NCBI RefSeq assembly: GCF_026619415.1
Contig: NZ_JAOVZR010000001.1
Span: forward strand, 806,001 to 870,000
Length of the DNA: 64,000 nucleotides
Reading direction: 5' to 3'
Source: Hoeflea algicola
Lineage (GTDB): Bacteria; Pseudomonadota; Alphaproteobacteria; Rhizobiales; Rhizobiaceae
Position numbers and translations under genes: made by a program
Notes under the pieces: generated by a model
Told to the model about the DNA's origin: nothing
What the model saw: only the letters and a program-made list of their open reading frames with translations
Database searches by the model: none
Part shown: positions 36,406 through 45,732 of the stretch, piece after piece
Layout of the letters: every line of letters begins with the position of its first letter
Position numbering within the stretch: the stretch's first letter is position 1

Positions 36406-36903
36406 GTGAGCGTCGCCTTTACCAAGGAAGAAAGTTCCGAAACTGCAGCCGAAACAATGCTGCCAGACCGGCCCATTTCCGAGCATCCCAATCTGGTCAC
36501 GCTCAGCGGTTTGAAACAGCTGCAGGCTCACCTTGATGCTGCCCGCGCGGCCTATGAGGCGGCAAACAGCGTCGAGGACATCAACGAACGCCGCCGTCAG
36601 CAGGCGGCCCCGTTGCGCGATGCGCGCTATTATGCCGAACGGGTGCGCTCGGCCGAGCTGATCCCCGATCCCGAAACCCATGAGGCTGTCGGCTTCGGCT
36701 CCACCGTCACCTATACCCGCGACGAGCGCCCGGCACAGACTTATCGCATTGTCGGCGAGGACGAGGCCGACCCCAAATCGGGCAGCATCTCGTTTGCTTC
36801 ACCGGTGGCCCGCGCGCTGATGGGCAAGGCGGTGGGCGATGTGGTCGAGGTGGGTGAACAGGATCTCGAAATCATCTCTATCTCATGGGCTGAGCTGCGT
36901 TGA
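36406..36903 (+). CDS. GreA/GreB-family transcription elongation factor
   Basis: A 165-residue protein starting at GTG 36406 (MSVAFTKEESSETAAE) with GGAG eight bases upstream. The N-terminal part (about 25-85) is a helical hairpin rich in Ala, Arg and Glu, and the C-terminal part (about 95-165) is the FKBP-like Gre domain (VGFGSTVTYTR, ISFASPVARALMGKAVGDVVEV). It should bind the RNA polymerase secondary channel and promote transcript cleavage or related effects. The tip region has few acidic residues, and Gre-like proteins such as Rnk act differently, so strict GreA function is not certain. Confidence 0.87.
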   Translation: MSVAFTKEESSETAAETMLPDRPISEHPNLVTLSGLKQLQAHLDAARAAYEAANSVEDINERRRQQAAPLRDARYYAERVRSAELIPDPETHEAVGFGSTVTYTRDERPAQTYRIVGEDEADPKSGSISFASPVARALMGKAVGDVVEVGEQDLEIISISWAELR

Positions 36904-37781
36904 AGCTAACGGTTCCGGCAGTCACGAAGGCCGGACATGCAAAAGCGTTGCCGCGCGAAATATTCGCCGGGGTGTGAGGTTCGATATCCGGAGGGCCGCA
37001 CGCGGGCTTTGCCTTACGGAAATTAAATAGTGGGTGGCGCAGCACGCGCGCGGCCCGAATCTCGCCGAATGATGTCCGCATCCGACAGGCAATGGCCACT
37101 TCGCTTGACCCGCTTGAGGGTTTTCACCCGATGCGGGATTTTGCGAGGCTTTCGCCCCGGACTGTCAGCCCCGGACCTGGGGCCACAGTGGAAGTTTTTG
37201 GGCGCGGTCTCCGGCACGCATTTCAACCCCATCCTCGTGCTGCCTGCCGCATACGCGTGACGTGGGTCAAGCCATCACAACAGGCAGGACGGGGCCAAAA
37301 TTCGCCACAGGCCCGGTTCGCTGTCGGGTCCCGCATCCTGCCCGAAGGCAGGCACGGAACCCGAGGACGTACCGGTGGCCGACTGAACCTGGTCTTCCAT
37401 TGGGAAACACCAGATCCGTCGACGGAGCCACGCTGGTCACCGCCTCCCCCGGCTCCGACCGCACGTTACGGCTGACCCGAGAGGCTTTCCTCCCGTCTGG
37501 TCCAACACGTTCGCGTTCCATCCGGCAGCGGGAGCGCAAAAAGTATGGCATGGGCGGTATGGGTGTGGAAATTCCGGGCAAGCTTAAGGGCAATCGGCAC
37601 TGCGCGTGCTCTTCTCCCCATTGCTGGAGGAGAAAGAAAAATCATCAACTTAGCTAGTGTTGAGTGACAGATTAAACCAGAGCACAGACTGGGTTTAACG
37701 CCGGGAATTTTCCCTCCCCCAGGAACCGGCGCTGCGCCCAATCCTGCTCGTTGCGGGGATGACTACTGCCATGTCCCTGTC
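36904..37781. other. Long gene-poor region
   Basis: An 878-bp stretch with no supported gene. Short frames exist on both strands (for example 37092-37475 and 37262-37657), but their products are rich in Pro, Arg and Ser without domain features or ribosome binding sites, as expected of chance frames in GC-rich DNA. The only clear structure is a hairpin near its right end (37672-37698). It could hold an undetected small RNA. Confidence 0.5.
37672..37698. other. Inverted repeat in gene-poor region
   Basis: TTAAACCAG (37672-37680) and CTGGGTTTAA (37689-37698) can pair with a one-base bulge around an eight-base loop. It has no T-run and lies about 85 bp past the end of the small membrane gene read leftward. 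The function is unknown; it may be a terminator or part of a small RNA. Confidence 0.35.
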
Positions 37782-37973
37782 CTACCGGCTCGCGAAATAA
37801 TAAAGCACGCCGGCAACCGGCAGCAGGATGATCGAGGCGGTGCCTGCAACCAACGGGATGATGCCGGCCATTTCATCAAACTGATGTCGTCCGGAGACGG
37901 TCTCGAGCCCCCACCAGCCAAAAAGCATCCCCGCCAGGCTCAACAGCAACAGGACAATGGCAAACAGTTTCAT
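37782..37973 (-). CDS. Small hydrophobic membrane protein
   Basis: A 63-residue protein with two predicted transmembrane helices (about residues 2-24 and 36-60), joined by a polar loop containing GRHQFDEM. No family was recognised. The hydrophobic pattern and Met start support a real gene, although short hydrophobic frames can arise by chance. It is isolated between gene-poor gaps. Confidence 0.55.
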   Translation of the reverse strand: MKLFAIVLLLLSLAGMLFGWWGLETVSGRHQFDEMAGIIPLVAGTASIILLPVAGVLYYFASR

Positions 37974-38339
37974 CGATCAGCCCCTCCGCCGCCCTCCAAG
38001 CAGCCGGACGCTTCATCATTACAACTACACCTGAGGGAGTTCGATGGCGTGCGACCCTGCAGGTATGCGTCATCTGATACATAATATGCGCTGTTTTCGA
38101 GAATGCAAAGCCGTGTTCGCCGTCGCCATCCCCGTTCCCACGCGGGTGACTATCGCCCCTCAGCCGTTGTGATTGGAGCGGATGTCGCCCGCCAGATAGT
38201 GCGGGAGAGATGAGACTGATTATTTCAGGCAGAAGGCGAATGTGATATGCGCTGTCCTGATGCCGGGGAGGCATCGATTTGGGCGGATGGATCGTCGGCC
38301 AGGATTTGAAGACAGGCCTCAAGGGGCCAAAAGACTTGG
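37974..38339. other. Intergenic region upstream of the OYE gene
   Basis: A 366-bp gap with no supported gene. It should contain the leftward promoter for the small membrane protein and the rightward promoter for the flavin oxidoreductase at 38340. No repeat was recognised. Confidence 0.4.
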
Positions 38340-39530
38340 ATGTGTAAATTGTTTGATGCGTTGACTTTGCCGTGCGGAACCACCCTGAAAAACCGGATTG
38401 TGAAATCGGCGATGTCGGATTCGCTCGGCGACGGCACCGGCCATCCGACCGAGGCGCAGTTCCGGCTGTACCAACGCTGGGCCGAAGGCGGTGTCGCGGC
38501 GTCGATCATCGGCGAGGTACAGACCACCCCCGATTTTGCGGAGAAGCCGGGCAATCTGGTGCTCAACCGGGACTCCGAGATGGCGCGTTTCCGCACGCTG
38601 GCGCGGCGGGGCAGCGAAAACGGCGCTTTGCTGTGGCTTCAGCTCGGCCACGCCGGTGCACTTGCCCATGCCCCCACCAGTGAGCCCAAGGGGCCGAGCG
38701 CGCTCGATCTACCGGGACTACGCTGCGCGGCCATGACATTACGGGAAATCCGGAAGTTGCCCGCTACTTTCGCCCGCACCGCCCGCCTCGCACAGATGGC
38801 AGGCTTTGGCGGCGTTCAGGTTCACGCAGCGCACGGATTTCTGCTCAGCCAGTTTCTGTCGCCGCTTTTCAACAAGCGAAGCGATGGCTATGGCGGGGTA
38901 ATCGCCAACCGGATGCGGCTGCTGCTCGAGGTGGTTGCCGCCATACGCGCAGCCGTCGGGCCGGAATTTCCGATCACGGTGAAACTCAATTCCTCCGATC
39001 AACTCGAAGGTGGGCTCGGGACTGACGATGCGCTGGCGGTGGTGGCCGCACTCGACAGCACTTCGGTTGATCTGATCGACATCAGTGGCGGGACCTATTT
39101 TCCGGGCGCCAAATCCGCCTCCGACAGCACCGGAAGCGGGCCCTATTTTCTTGATTTTGCCAGCCGTGCCCGCGCGCTGACCAAAATACCGTTGATGCTG
39201 ACCGGCGGTTTCAAGACCCGGGCCCAGGCCGAGGCGGCGCTGGCCAGTGGTGCGGTTGATGTGATTGGCCTCGCACGCGCACTCGCGCTGGAACCGGCGC
39301 TGGTCAATCTGTGGCAACTGGACAGGGAGCCGGAGCCCGCCTTCCCGCAATTCAGCGAGGTGCCGGAAGGCGGCATAACCGCTTGGTACACGATGCGGCT
39401 GACTGAGATTGGCAATGATGCGGAAACGCCGGAAATCGGCGACCTGCTGCAGGCGGTTCGCACCTACCAGGACCGAGACGAAGAGCGGACCAGGATCTGG
39501 CTGCGCCATTTTGCGCAAGACGCAGGATAA
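38340..39530 (+). CDS. NADH:flavin oxidoreductase, old yellow enzyme family
   Basis: A 396-residue FMN TIM-barrel enzyme. Family features are LKNRIVKSAMSD near residue 16, the LQLGHAGALAH active-site region near 100, GFGGVQVHAAHGFLLSQFLSP near 160 with the His pair that hydrogen-bonds substrates, and YGGVIANRMRLL. It reduces activated C=C bonds, with an unknown natural substrate. The expected NxR after YGG is kept. It is monocistronic; upstream AAGGGG is rather far from the ATG. Confidence 0.9.
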   Translation: MCKLFDALTLPCGTTLKNRIVKSAMSDSLGDGTGHPTEAQFRLYQRWAEGGVAASIIGEVQTTPDFAEKPGNLVLNRDSEMARFRTLARRGSENGALLWLQLGHAGALAHAPTSEPKGPSALDLPGLRCAAMTLREIRKLPATFARTARLAQMAGFGGVQVHAAHGFLLSQFLSPLFNKRSDGYGGVIANRMRLLLEVVAAIRAAVGPEFPITVKLNSSDQLEGGLGTDDALAVVAALDSTSVDLIDISGGTYFPGAKSASDSTGSGPYFLDFASRARALTKIPLMLTGGFKTRAQAEAALASGAVDVIGLARALALEPALVNLWQLDREPEPAFPQFSEVPEGGITAWYTMRLTEIGNDAETPEIGDLLQAVRTYQDRDEERTRIWLRHFAQDAG

Positions 39531-39828
39531 CGAGCCGATATCGTGATCTGCGGTGAGACGGAGCGACTACCGGGGGCGTGCCGACGATACGCGGCGATCC
39601 GGCGAATGAGCCGCAAGCCTCCGCCCCGACACGCCGCAATACCGCCCGCGGGTTCGGCCGTCGCTGCTGTCAGAGCCAGCCACGCGCTGGCTTTGGCAAA
39701 TTTGCGTTGCCAACGGCTGAAGTCCGCAACTGAGGATTTTCCCCCGACTAAGAATCCGCTATGAGGGGGCAAGAGGGCTCTCGCCGGCCAGCTCCACCAC
39801 TCAAGCAATCTCCAAGGAAATGTCGACC

Positions 39829-40161
39829 ATGAACTTCCGTCCCGCACTGCTGGCCGTTGTTGCCGGTGCCCTCTCCGCCTGCACCACCGCCACGATCCCG
39901 TCAAACCCGCTTGAGGCGCGCTGGAACGGCAAGTCGGCGGGCGCCTTCTTCGCCGCCTACGGGCCTCCGGTGTCTGACCAGGCAAGTTCTGGCGGCGCGA
40001 CGCTCTACAGCTGGCGCGGTGGTTTTTCCGGGGGCAGGCCCTGCACCGTCGAGCTAAAGGTCGGCAAGGACTACACCATCACCTCGATCCGCGCGGTTTC
40101 CGATCGGGTTAACCCGAAGGGCGGCCCAACCCATTGCGAGAAGACCCTCGACGCCGGATAA
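39829..40161 (+). CDS. Small outer-membrane-type lipoprotein of unknown function
   Basis: A 110-residue protein with a lipoprotein signal peptide: MNFRPALLAVVAGALSAC, with the lipobox LSAC and Cys18 as the lipidation site. The mature part is short, with a YSWRGG segment and two further Cys that could form a disulfide. The fold resembles small OmpA-neighbour/SmpA-like lipoproteins only loosely. ATG 39829 has AAGGA ten bases upstream, better than ATG 39820, which is one base from it. Confidence 0.7.
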   Translation: MNFRPALLAVVAGALSACTTATIPSNPLEARWNGKSAGAFFAAYGPPVSDQASSGGATLYSWRGGFSGGRPCTVELKVGKDYTITSIRAVSDRVNPKGGPTHCEKTLDAG

Positions 40162-40262
40162 TTGCTTGAGTGGGGTCAGATCAGTTGTGCCGAGCTTCGG
40201 TTCGGAAGCCACATTTCGTATCCACGTGATTAGTTGGTGATTGAGAGAAGTTCATCGACACC

Positions 40263-40376
40263 GTCTTGTCGGACTTGATCCGGCATCTAGCGACCCGGTT
40301 TCTGCCGGGTCAAAAGAGTCTTCCAGCTCAAGGACTTGGGCTGGATGGATCCCGGCTCAAAGCCGGGATGACGGAG
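40263..40376. repeat. Intergenic palindromic repeat (REP-like)
   Basis: The core is a perfect palindrome ATCCCGGCT-CAA-AGCCGGGAT (40349-40369), preceded by CTTGTCGGACTTGATCCGGC and followed by GACGG. GGATCCCGG...CCGGGATGACG is a familiar interspersed intergenic sequence in many alphaproteobacterial genomes. It lies just past the ends of the lipoprotein gene and tgt, so it may also work as a terminator. Confidence 0.65.
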
Positions 40377-40398
40377 AATGTGGCAGCTTGCCGTTCCC

Positions 40399-41532
40399 CT
40401 ACCCCAGCGGCGCGATATCGCCTTTGGCCCAGCCGCTTTGCGTCTCGGCGGAGAAATCCTCAAATTGCGTGGCCTTGATCGACGCGCGGATGCCCGACAT
40501 CAGGTCTTGGTAGTAGGACACATTGTTCCAGGTAATCAGCATCATGCCGAGAATTTCGTTGGAACGGACCAGATGATGCAGATAGGCGCGGGAATAGTCG
40601 CGCGCCGCCGGGCATGAGCTTTGCTCATCCAGCGGACGATGGTCCTCGGCGTGGCGGGCGTTTTTCAGATTGATCTTGCCGTGGCGGGTAAAGGCCAAGC
40701 CGTGGCGACCGGCGCGGGTCGGCATCACGCAATCGAACATGTCGATGCCGTGGCCGACTGATTTGAGAATGTCATCAGGCGTGCCGACGCCCATCAGGTA
40801 GCGCGGTTTTTCACGCGGAAGCAGTGGACAGGTGACATCGAGCATATCGAGCATCACGTTTTGTGGCTCGCCGACAGCGAGGCCGCCGACCGCATAGCCC
40901 TTGAGATCGAGAGCAGCCAGGCCTTTCGCCGAGCGCTCCCTTAGCAAGGGAGCGTCGCCGCCCTGGACGATGCCGAACATCGCCTTGCCGGGCTGGTCGC
41001 CAAACGCGGTCCTGCAGCGCTCGGCCCAGCGCAGCGACATTTCCATGGCGCGCTCGATCTCGGTTTCGGTTGCAGGCAGCCGCACGCATTCATCAAGCTG
41101 CATCTGGATATCGGAATCGAGCAGGCCCTGGATTTCGATAGAGCGTTCCGGGCTCATCTCGTGGCGCGAGCCGTCGATATGCGATTGAAAGGTGACGCCA
41201 CGTTCGCTGATCTTGCGCAGCGCCGACAGCGACATCACCTGAAACCCGCCGGAATCGGTCAGAATCGGTTTTGGCCAGCGGGCAAATTCATGCAGGCCGC
41301 CAAGCTTGGCTACACGCTCCGCACCGGGCCGCAGCATCAGGTGGTAGGTGTTGCCGAGGATGATGTCGGCACCCAGATCACTGACCTGGTCCATGTACAT
41401 GGCCTTGACCGTGCCGCCGGTGCCCACCGGCATGAAGGCCGGGGTGCGAACCGTGCCGCGCGGCATGGTGATCTCGCCGCGACGGGCCTTGCCATCGGTG
41501 GCAAGCAGCTTGAATTCGAAATTTTCGGTCAC
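40399..41532 (-). CDS. tgt: Queuine tRNA-ribosyltransferase (tRNA-guanine transglycosylase)
   Basis: A 377-residue TIM-barrel enzyme that swaps guanine for preQ1 at position 34 of GUN tRNAs. Seen are [21 protein letters not shown] and [13 protein letters not shown] with the nucleophilic Asp. The zinc site is unusual: the family's CxCxxC before YSRAYLHH reads SSCPAA here, leaving one of three cysteines. Its ATG overlaps the queA stop (ATGA at 41529-41532), so the two queuosine genes are coupled. Rhizobial relatives may share this loss; see findings. Confidence 0.95.
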   Translation of the reverse strand: MTENFEFKLLATDGKARRGEITMPRGTVRTPAFMPVGTGGTVKAMYMDQVSDLGADIILGNTYHLMLRPGAERVAKLGGLHEFARWPKPILTDSGGFQVMSLSALRKISERGVTFQSHIDGSRHEMSPERSIEIQGLLDSDIQMQLDECVRLPATETEIERAMEMSLRWAERCRTAFGDQPGKAMFGIVQGGDAPLLRERSAKGLAALDLKGYAVGGLAVGEPQNVMLDMLDVTCPLLPREKPRYLMGVGTPDDILKSVGHGIDMFDCVMPTRAGRHGLAFTRHGKINLKNARHAEDHRPLDEQSSCPAARDYSRAYLHHLVRSNEILGMMLITWNNVSYYQDLMSGIRASIKATQFEDFSAETQSGWAKGDIAPLG

Positions 41533-42605
41533 GGCTGGCTCCGGAACAACAGGCTGGAATCGCCATAGGAATAGAAACGATAACCCGTGTCGATGGCATG
41601 ACGGTAGGCCCCACGCATGGTCTCAAGGCCTGAGAACGCCGAAACCAGCATGAACAGCGTTGATCGCGGCAGGTGAAAATTGGTCATCAGCACGTCGACG
41701 GCGCGAAAAGAGTAGCCCGGGGTGATGAAGATGTCGGTCGGGCCCGACCATGCTTTGATGGTGCCGTCCTCGTCGGTGGCGCTTTCGAGAAGCCTGAGCG
41801 AGGTGGTGCCGACCGAGACAACACGCCCGCCGGCCGCATGAACGGCGTTGAGCGCCGCAGCGGTTTCAGCGCTGACATGGCCGATTTCCGAATGCATCAG
41901 ATGTTCTGCGGTGTCATCGACCTTGACAGGCAAGAACGTGCCGGCACCTACATGCAGCGTGACGAAATGGCGCGAGACGCCGCGGGCGTCAAGCTGGGCA
42001 AACAGGTCCGGCGTGAAATGCAGCCCGGCGGTAGGGGCTGCCACGGCGCCATCTTCGCGGGCGTAAATTGTCTGGTAGTCGAGCCGGTCGCGCTCGTCCT
42101 CGCCGCGCTTGGAAGCGATATAGGGCGGCAGCGGAATGTGGCCGGTGGCCATGATCGCCTCATCGAGCGCCGGGCCGGAAAGATCAAAGATCAACTCGAT
42201 CTCACCGCCCTCGCCGCGGTCTCCCGCCGTGGCGTCAAGCACGCCGGCCATGCAGGCCTCGCCGGCGCCGCCAAAGTGGAGCCGATCTCCCTGCTTGATG
42301 CGCTTGCCCGGACGGACAAAGGCTTTCCAGCGATCAGGGCCGGAGCGCATGTGCAGAGTTGCGGAAATGCGTTGCTGGTTGTCGTCACGGATACGAAAGC
42401 CTTCGAGCTGCGCCGGGATCACTTTTGTGTCGTTGAACACCAGCGCGTCGCCCGGTTCGAGCAGGTCAGCCAGCTGGTTGACGACCAGATCGGCAAGTTC
42501 GCCCGCGGCGTCGACGCGCAAAAGCCGCGCTGAATCACGCGGGCTTGCAGGTCTGAGCGCAATCCGCTCGTCGGGAAGCTCGAAATCGAAAAGGTCTACG
42601 CGCAT
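41529..42605 (-). CDS. queA: S-adenosylmethionine:tRNA ribosyltransferase-isomerase
   Basis: A 358-residue enzyme that adds the epoxycyclopentane ring to preQ1-tRNA using the ribosyl group of SAM. It starts [19 protein letters not shown] and has [13 protein letters not shown] near residue 55, PTAGLHFTP near 190, and [15 protein letters not shown] near the C-terminus, all family hallmarks. It precedes tgt in the same operon. The orphan gene at 42674 starts divergently 68 bp away. Confidence 0.96.
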   Translation of the reverse strand: MRVDLFDFELPDERIALRPASPRDSARLLRVDAAGELADLVVNQLADLLEPGDALVFNDTKVIPAQLEGFRIRDDNQQRISATLHMRSGPDRWKAFVRPGKRIKQGDRLHFGGAGEACMAGVLDATAGDRGEGGEIELIFDLSGPALDEAIMATGHIPLPPYIASKRGEDERDRLDYQTIYAREDGAVAAPTAGLHFTPDLFAQLDARGVSRHFVTLHVGAGTFLPVKVDDTAEHLMHSEIGHVSAETAAALNAVHAAGGRVVSVGTTSLRLLESATDEDGTIKAWSGPTDIFITPGYSFRAVDVLMTNFHLPRSTLFMLVSAFSGLETMRGAYRHAIDTGYRFYSYGDSSLLFRSQP

Positions 42606-42673
42606 GGCCTACATTCTTGCCTTATGGAGTTTCGAGTCTTAGCGTCTCAGCTTGATAACTTGGATCCGACTTT

Positions 42674-43399
42674 ATGGCTTTTGTACTCGACGAAATCTAC
42701 GGGCTTATTGAAGGAATCGAAGGTGAAAGAGAGTACCTAAGAAGCGCCGAATGCCTCGCAAAAGTCGATGCTGCACAAGTGATAAATGTGATCGAAGCTA
42801 CTGAACTTCTTTCCCAATTTGGATACGAAAACAGATTTGGTCTGTCAGCTATGGATCTCAACAAGGTGCTGAGCTACCGAGGTCTCATTCGCACAGATGT
42901 GCTGCTACGGCAATCTGAACGTCTTGTTTCCCTCTTGAGAGAGTTCGAAGGCGAAATAAATTCTGAACTGAATAGCATTGACGTAAGGGGAATTGGTGAT
43001 TCTGACGTTGATGCCTCCCTTCAAGAAGTTGACAAAACAAAGTTGGAATTCAGGAGTATTGAGACTAAGGAAATCTGGGTTTCACGGAGCCGCTTGTCCA
43101 CAGAATCCGCAATAAGCCGGGTCTCCGAAATTCTAGAAGAAGTTGTGTTGATTGCCCGAAACACCAACTTGCCGCCAGAGCAAAGAGCCTTCAGTGAACT
43201 CGAAAGAGCGAAATTAATTGCAATGTTCGAGACAGCAATAGCCGTTCTTAAAGCTCCTTTAGTACCCAAAACGTTTTTGAAAAAAATAGCAGAATCTGCC
43301 AAAGATGGCGTGACGAGTTCTGTAAAGAAGAACTCGGAGAAAGCACTGACATATGCGATTCTCCGAGCTGTTGAAGAGCTAATAAAACTCTTAGCTTAA
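42674..43399 (+). CDS. AT-rich orphan protein, predicted helical
   Basis: A 241-residue protein that I do not recognise. It is mostly predicted helix with many Glu, Lys, Leu and Ser, has no signal peptide, and ends in an amphipathic, mildly hydrophobic C-terminus (ALTYAILRAVEELIKLLA). Base composition is clearly more AT-rich than the neighbours, and codon choice differs (many AAA, GAA, ATA). It sits between queA and the cyclophilin genes, normally adjacent, and points against both flanking operons. This suggests recent acquisition. The ribosome binding site is weak. Its stop overlaps the convergent cyclophilin stop region (43396-43399). Confidence 0.75.
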   Translation: MAFVLDEIYGLIEGIEGEREYLRSAECLAKVDAAQVINVIEATELLSQFGYENRFGLSAMDLNKVLSYRGLIRTDVLLRQSERLVSLLREFEGEINSELNSIDVRGIGDSDVDASLQEVDKTKLEFRSIETKEIWVSRSRLSTESAISRVSEILEEVVLIARNTNLPPEQRAFSELERAKLIAMFETAIAVLKAPLVPKTFLKKIAESAKDGVTSSVKKNSEKALTYAILRAVEELIKLLA

Positions 43400-43911
43400 G
43401 CCGTGATGTCGGCTGCGACCTTGACCGAGACGATCTTGTCAGGGTCGGCAACGGGCTCGCCGCGCTTGATCTTGTCGACATTGTCCATGCCAGAGGTGAC
43501 CTGGCCCCAGACCGTGTACTGACGGTTGAGGAAGCCGGCGTCACCAAAGCAGATGAAGAACTGCGAATTGGCCGAGTTGGGATCCTGCGAACGAGCCATC
43601 GAGCAGGTACCGCGGGCGTGGTTCATGTTGGAAAACTCGGCCTTCAGGTCGGGCTTGTCCGAACCACCCATGCCGGCGCGGCTGGGGTTGAAATCCTTGC
43701 CGTCGGACTTGCCGAACTTGACGTCGCCGGTCTGCGCCATGAAGCCTTCAATAACGCGGTGAAACACCACACCGTCATAGGCGCCTTCGCGGGCCAGTTC
43801 CTTGATCCGCGCAACATGGCCAGGGGCCAGGTCGGGCAGCAGTTCAATGGTCACCTGTCCCTTGGTGGTTTCCATGATGAGGGTGTTTTCGGGATCCTTG
43901 ATCTCCGCCAT
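43396..43911 (-). CDS. ppiB: Peptidyl-prolyl cis-trans isomerase, cyclophilin type (cytoplasmic)
   Basis: A 171-residue cyclophilin without a signal peptide. The catalytic core VVFHRVIEGFMAQTGD (with the Arg of FHRVI), ARSQDPNSANSQFFI and YTVWGQVTSGM are canonical. It speeds proline isomerisation during folding in the cytoplasm. It lies 35 bp downstream of the lipoprotein cyclophilin and forms an operon with it and coaD. Confidence 0.94.
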   Translation of the reverse strand: MAEIKDPENTLIMETTKGQVTIELLPDLAPGHVARIKELAREGAYDGVVFHRVIEGFMAQTGDVKFGKSDGKDFNPSRAGMGGSDKPDLKAEFSNMNHARGTCSMARSQDPNSANSQFFICFGDAGFLNRQYTVWGQVTSGMDNVDKIKRGEPVADPDKIVSVKVAADITA

Positions 43912-43946
43912 GGGGTCTCTCCTGTGTTATTGGAATTGAAAATTGA

Positions 43947-44642
43947 CTAACCGCCGGAGCGGACCTTGATCATGCGGTCCGGATTGTCGACCGAACCATT
44001 GTTGTTGGCATCGCCGAGCTTGATCTTGTCGACATTTTCCATGCCCTTGATGACCTTGCCCACCACGGTGTACTGGCCGTTGAGGAAGTCGCCATCGGCA
44101 AACATGATGAAGAATTGCGAATTGGCTGAATTCGGGTCTTGCGAGCGAGCCATTCCAACCGTGCCGCGAACAAACTTCCGGTCGGAAAACTCGGCCTTGA
44201 TGTCGGGCTGCGACGATCCGCCGGTGCCGGCGCGGTTGGGTGTGAACCCGTCTTCCATGTCGCCAAATTCGACGTCGCCGGTCTGGGCCATGAAGCCTTC
44301 GATCACCCGGTGAAAGGCAACATTGTCATATTCGCCGGCATCGGCCAGCGCCTTGAGCCGTGCCGCGTGCAGCGGTGCGACATCATCGGCCAGTTCGATG
44401 ACCACATCGCCGGTTTTCAGCGTGATGGTCAGAAGATTGGCAGCATTTGCGGCGGCCGCAGGCCTTGCAGGCGCATCAGCCGGTTTCTGCGTATTGTCCG
44501 ATTGCTCGGCCTTAACAGCCGGTTTGACAACCGCAGTCTCGGTATTCGGTGTGTCAGTCTGCAACCCGCTGTTTGAATCGCAAGCGGTCAGCGCCAATCC
44601 GGAGACAAGCAGGATGGCTGTGAAAAAGCGTGAAAGTCGCAT
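43947..44642 (-). CDS. Peptidyl-prolyl cis-trans isomerase, cyclophilin-type lipoprotein
   Basis: A 231-residue protein with a lipoprotein signal (MRLSRFFTAILLVSGLALTAC; lipobox LTAC), then a 50-residue Ala/Pro/Asp-rich linker, then a cyclophilin domain from about residue 70 (VAFHRVIEGFMAQTGD, ARSQDPNSANSQFFI). It should be anchored in the envelope and act on periplasmic proteins. GGAG is six bases before ATG 44642. Its domain is closely similar to the neighbouring cytoplasmic cyclophilin, which suggests tandem duplication. Confidence 0.92.
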   Translation of the reverse strand: MRLSRFFTAILLVSGLALTACDSNSGLQTDTPNTETAVVKPAVKAEQSDNTQKPADAPARPAAAANAANLLTITLKTGDVVIELADDVAPLHAARLKALADAGEYDNVAFHRVIEGFMAQTGDVEFGDMEDGFTPNRAGTGGSSQPDIKAEFSDRKFVRGTVGMARSQDPNSANSQFFIMFADGDFLNGQYTVVGKVIKGMENVDKIKLGDANNNGSVDNPDRMIKVRSGG

Positions 44643-44746
44643 GCAAACTCCAGGGAAAAAGCGCCGGCCGGGCATTCATCTGACCCGGCGGCAATCGTTT
44701 GACACACCGACGCAGGCTTGGCAACGCTGCGGCGAAGGGGATTATA

Positions 44747-45238
44747 TTACGAAATCCGCGCTGACAGCGCTTTTTGCACGACAACCGGAACGAAAGGCGT
44801 GACATCGCCACCCATCTTGGCGATCTGACGCACAAGCGTGGCGGTGATATGGCGGGTTTCGGGAAAGGCGGGCACAAACACGGTGGTAATGGTGGGCGCC
44901 ATGGCGCGGTTCATGCCAGCCATCTGGATTTCGTAATCGAAATCGGTGCCGTCGCGCAGACCGCGCACCAGCACGCTGGCTCCGGCGTCGCGCGCGGCAT
45001 CCACCACTAGGCCATCGAAGGAAACCACCGAAATATCCCTGGCCCTGTCGGCAAAATCCTCCGCCACAAGATGGGAGATCATGCTGGCGCGCTCGTCGAA
45101 CGAAAACATCGGCGCCTTGCCCGGATGCACGCCGATGCCGATAATCAGCTGGTCACACAGCGCCAAGGCCTGCTCGAGCACGTCAATATGGCCGTTGGTC
45201 ATCGGATCGAACGATCCGGGATAGAATGCCCTGCGCAT
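44747..45238 (-). CDS. coaD: Pantetheine-phosphate adenylyltransferase
   Basis: A 163-residue nucleotidyltransferase making dephospho-CoA from 4'-phosphopantetheine and ATP. It begins [21 protein letters not shown], containing the TNGH nucleotide-binding motif, and has [22 protein letters not shown] near residue 88, typical of CoaD. It heads the operon with two cyclophilins. In related genomes gyrA lies directly upstream; here 12.6 kb intervenes. Confidence 0.96.
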   Translation of the reverse strand: MRRAFYPGSFDPMTNGHIDVLEQALALCDQLIIGIGVHPGKAPMFSFDERASMISHLVAEDFADRARDISVVSFDGLVVDAARDAGASVLVRGLRDGTDFDYEIQMAGMNRAMAPTITTVFVPAFPETRHITATLVRQIAKMGGDVTPFVPVVVQKALSARIS

Positions 45239-45437
45239 GAAATGTTCCCTTCAGACAATGGCTCTTGTCATCTCAGGGCCTTTTGTCATGTCAGCTCAAT
45301 GCCATCAAGCCAAAGCAGCAGGTGCGAACCCACTCCGCCGCTGTCAAATTGCCGCTTGTGCACATTATCCGGGAGTATCGACGCCTGCCCGGCGGACAAG
45401 CGTCGTGGCGCAAAGCGCCGGGCTGCGCCGGTGTTGC

Positions 45438-45701
45438 CTAAAGATCTGAGACCGAAAGCCGGATCAGCGACTTGCGGCTACGCTTGTAAACCCGGTCGGC
45501 GATCGACTGGATCTGTTCGCGGCGCTGGTCAAAAGCGGTCAGATAGGCGCTGAGCGCCATGCTTTTGGTGCCCGCCATTTTCTCGAGCGCCGGCAATTCC
45601 ATCAGGAACCGGACCTCCATGACACCATCATGGCCGGAAAACCGGATGATATCAGCATCCTCATCGATGTTACGGGTCTGGTTGGGGAATCCGAGCGTCA
45701 T
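45438..45701 (-). CDS. DUF1488 family protein
   Basis: An 87-residue protein with the DUF1488 pattern: an N-terminal LGFPNQTRNIDEDADIIRFSGHDG beta region followed by a helical half with a basic segment (RVYKRSRKSLIRL). Function is unknown. GGAGG lies nine bases before ATG 45701. It is the first gene of the accessory block upstream of coaD. Confidence 0.75.
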   Translation of the reverse strand: MTLGFPNQTRNIDEDADIIRFSGHDGVMEVRFLMELPALEKMAGTKSMALSAYLTAFDQRREQIQSIADRVYKRSRKSLIRLSVSDL

Positions 45702-45732
45702 GAGCTGATGCCTCCAGCACCGGCGCTGGCGC

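Noticed and set aside
37092..37475. 127-codon plus-strand frame in the gene-poor region
   Set aside because: Rich in Pro, Arg, Ser and Gly, with no ribosome binding site or domain; overlapping frames look equally random.
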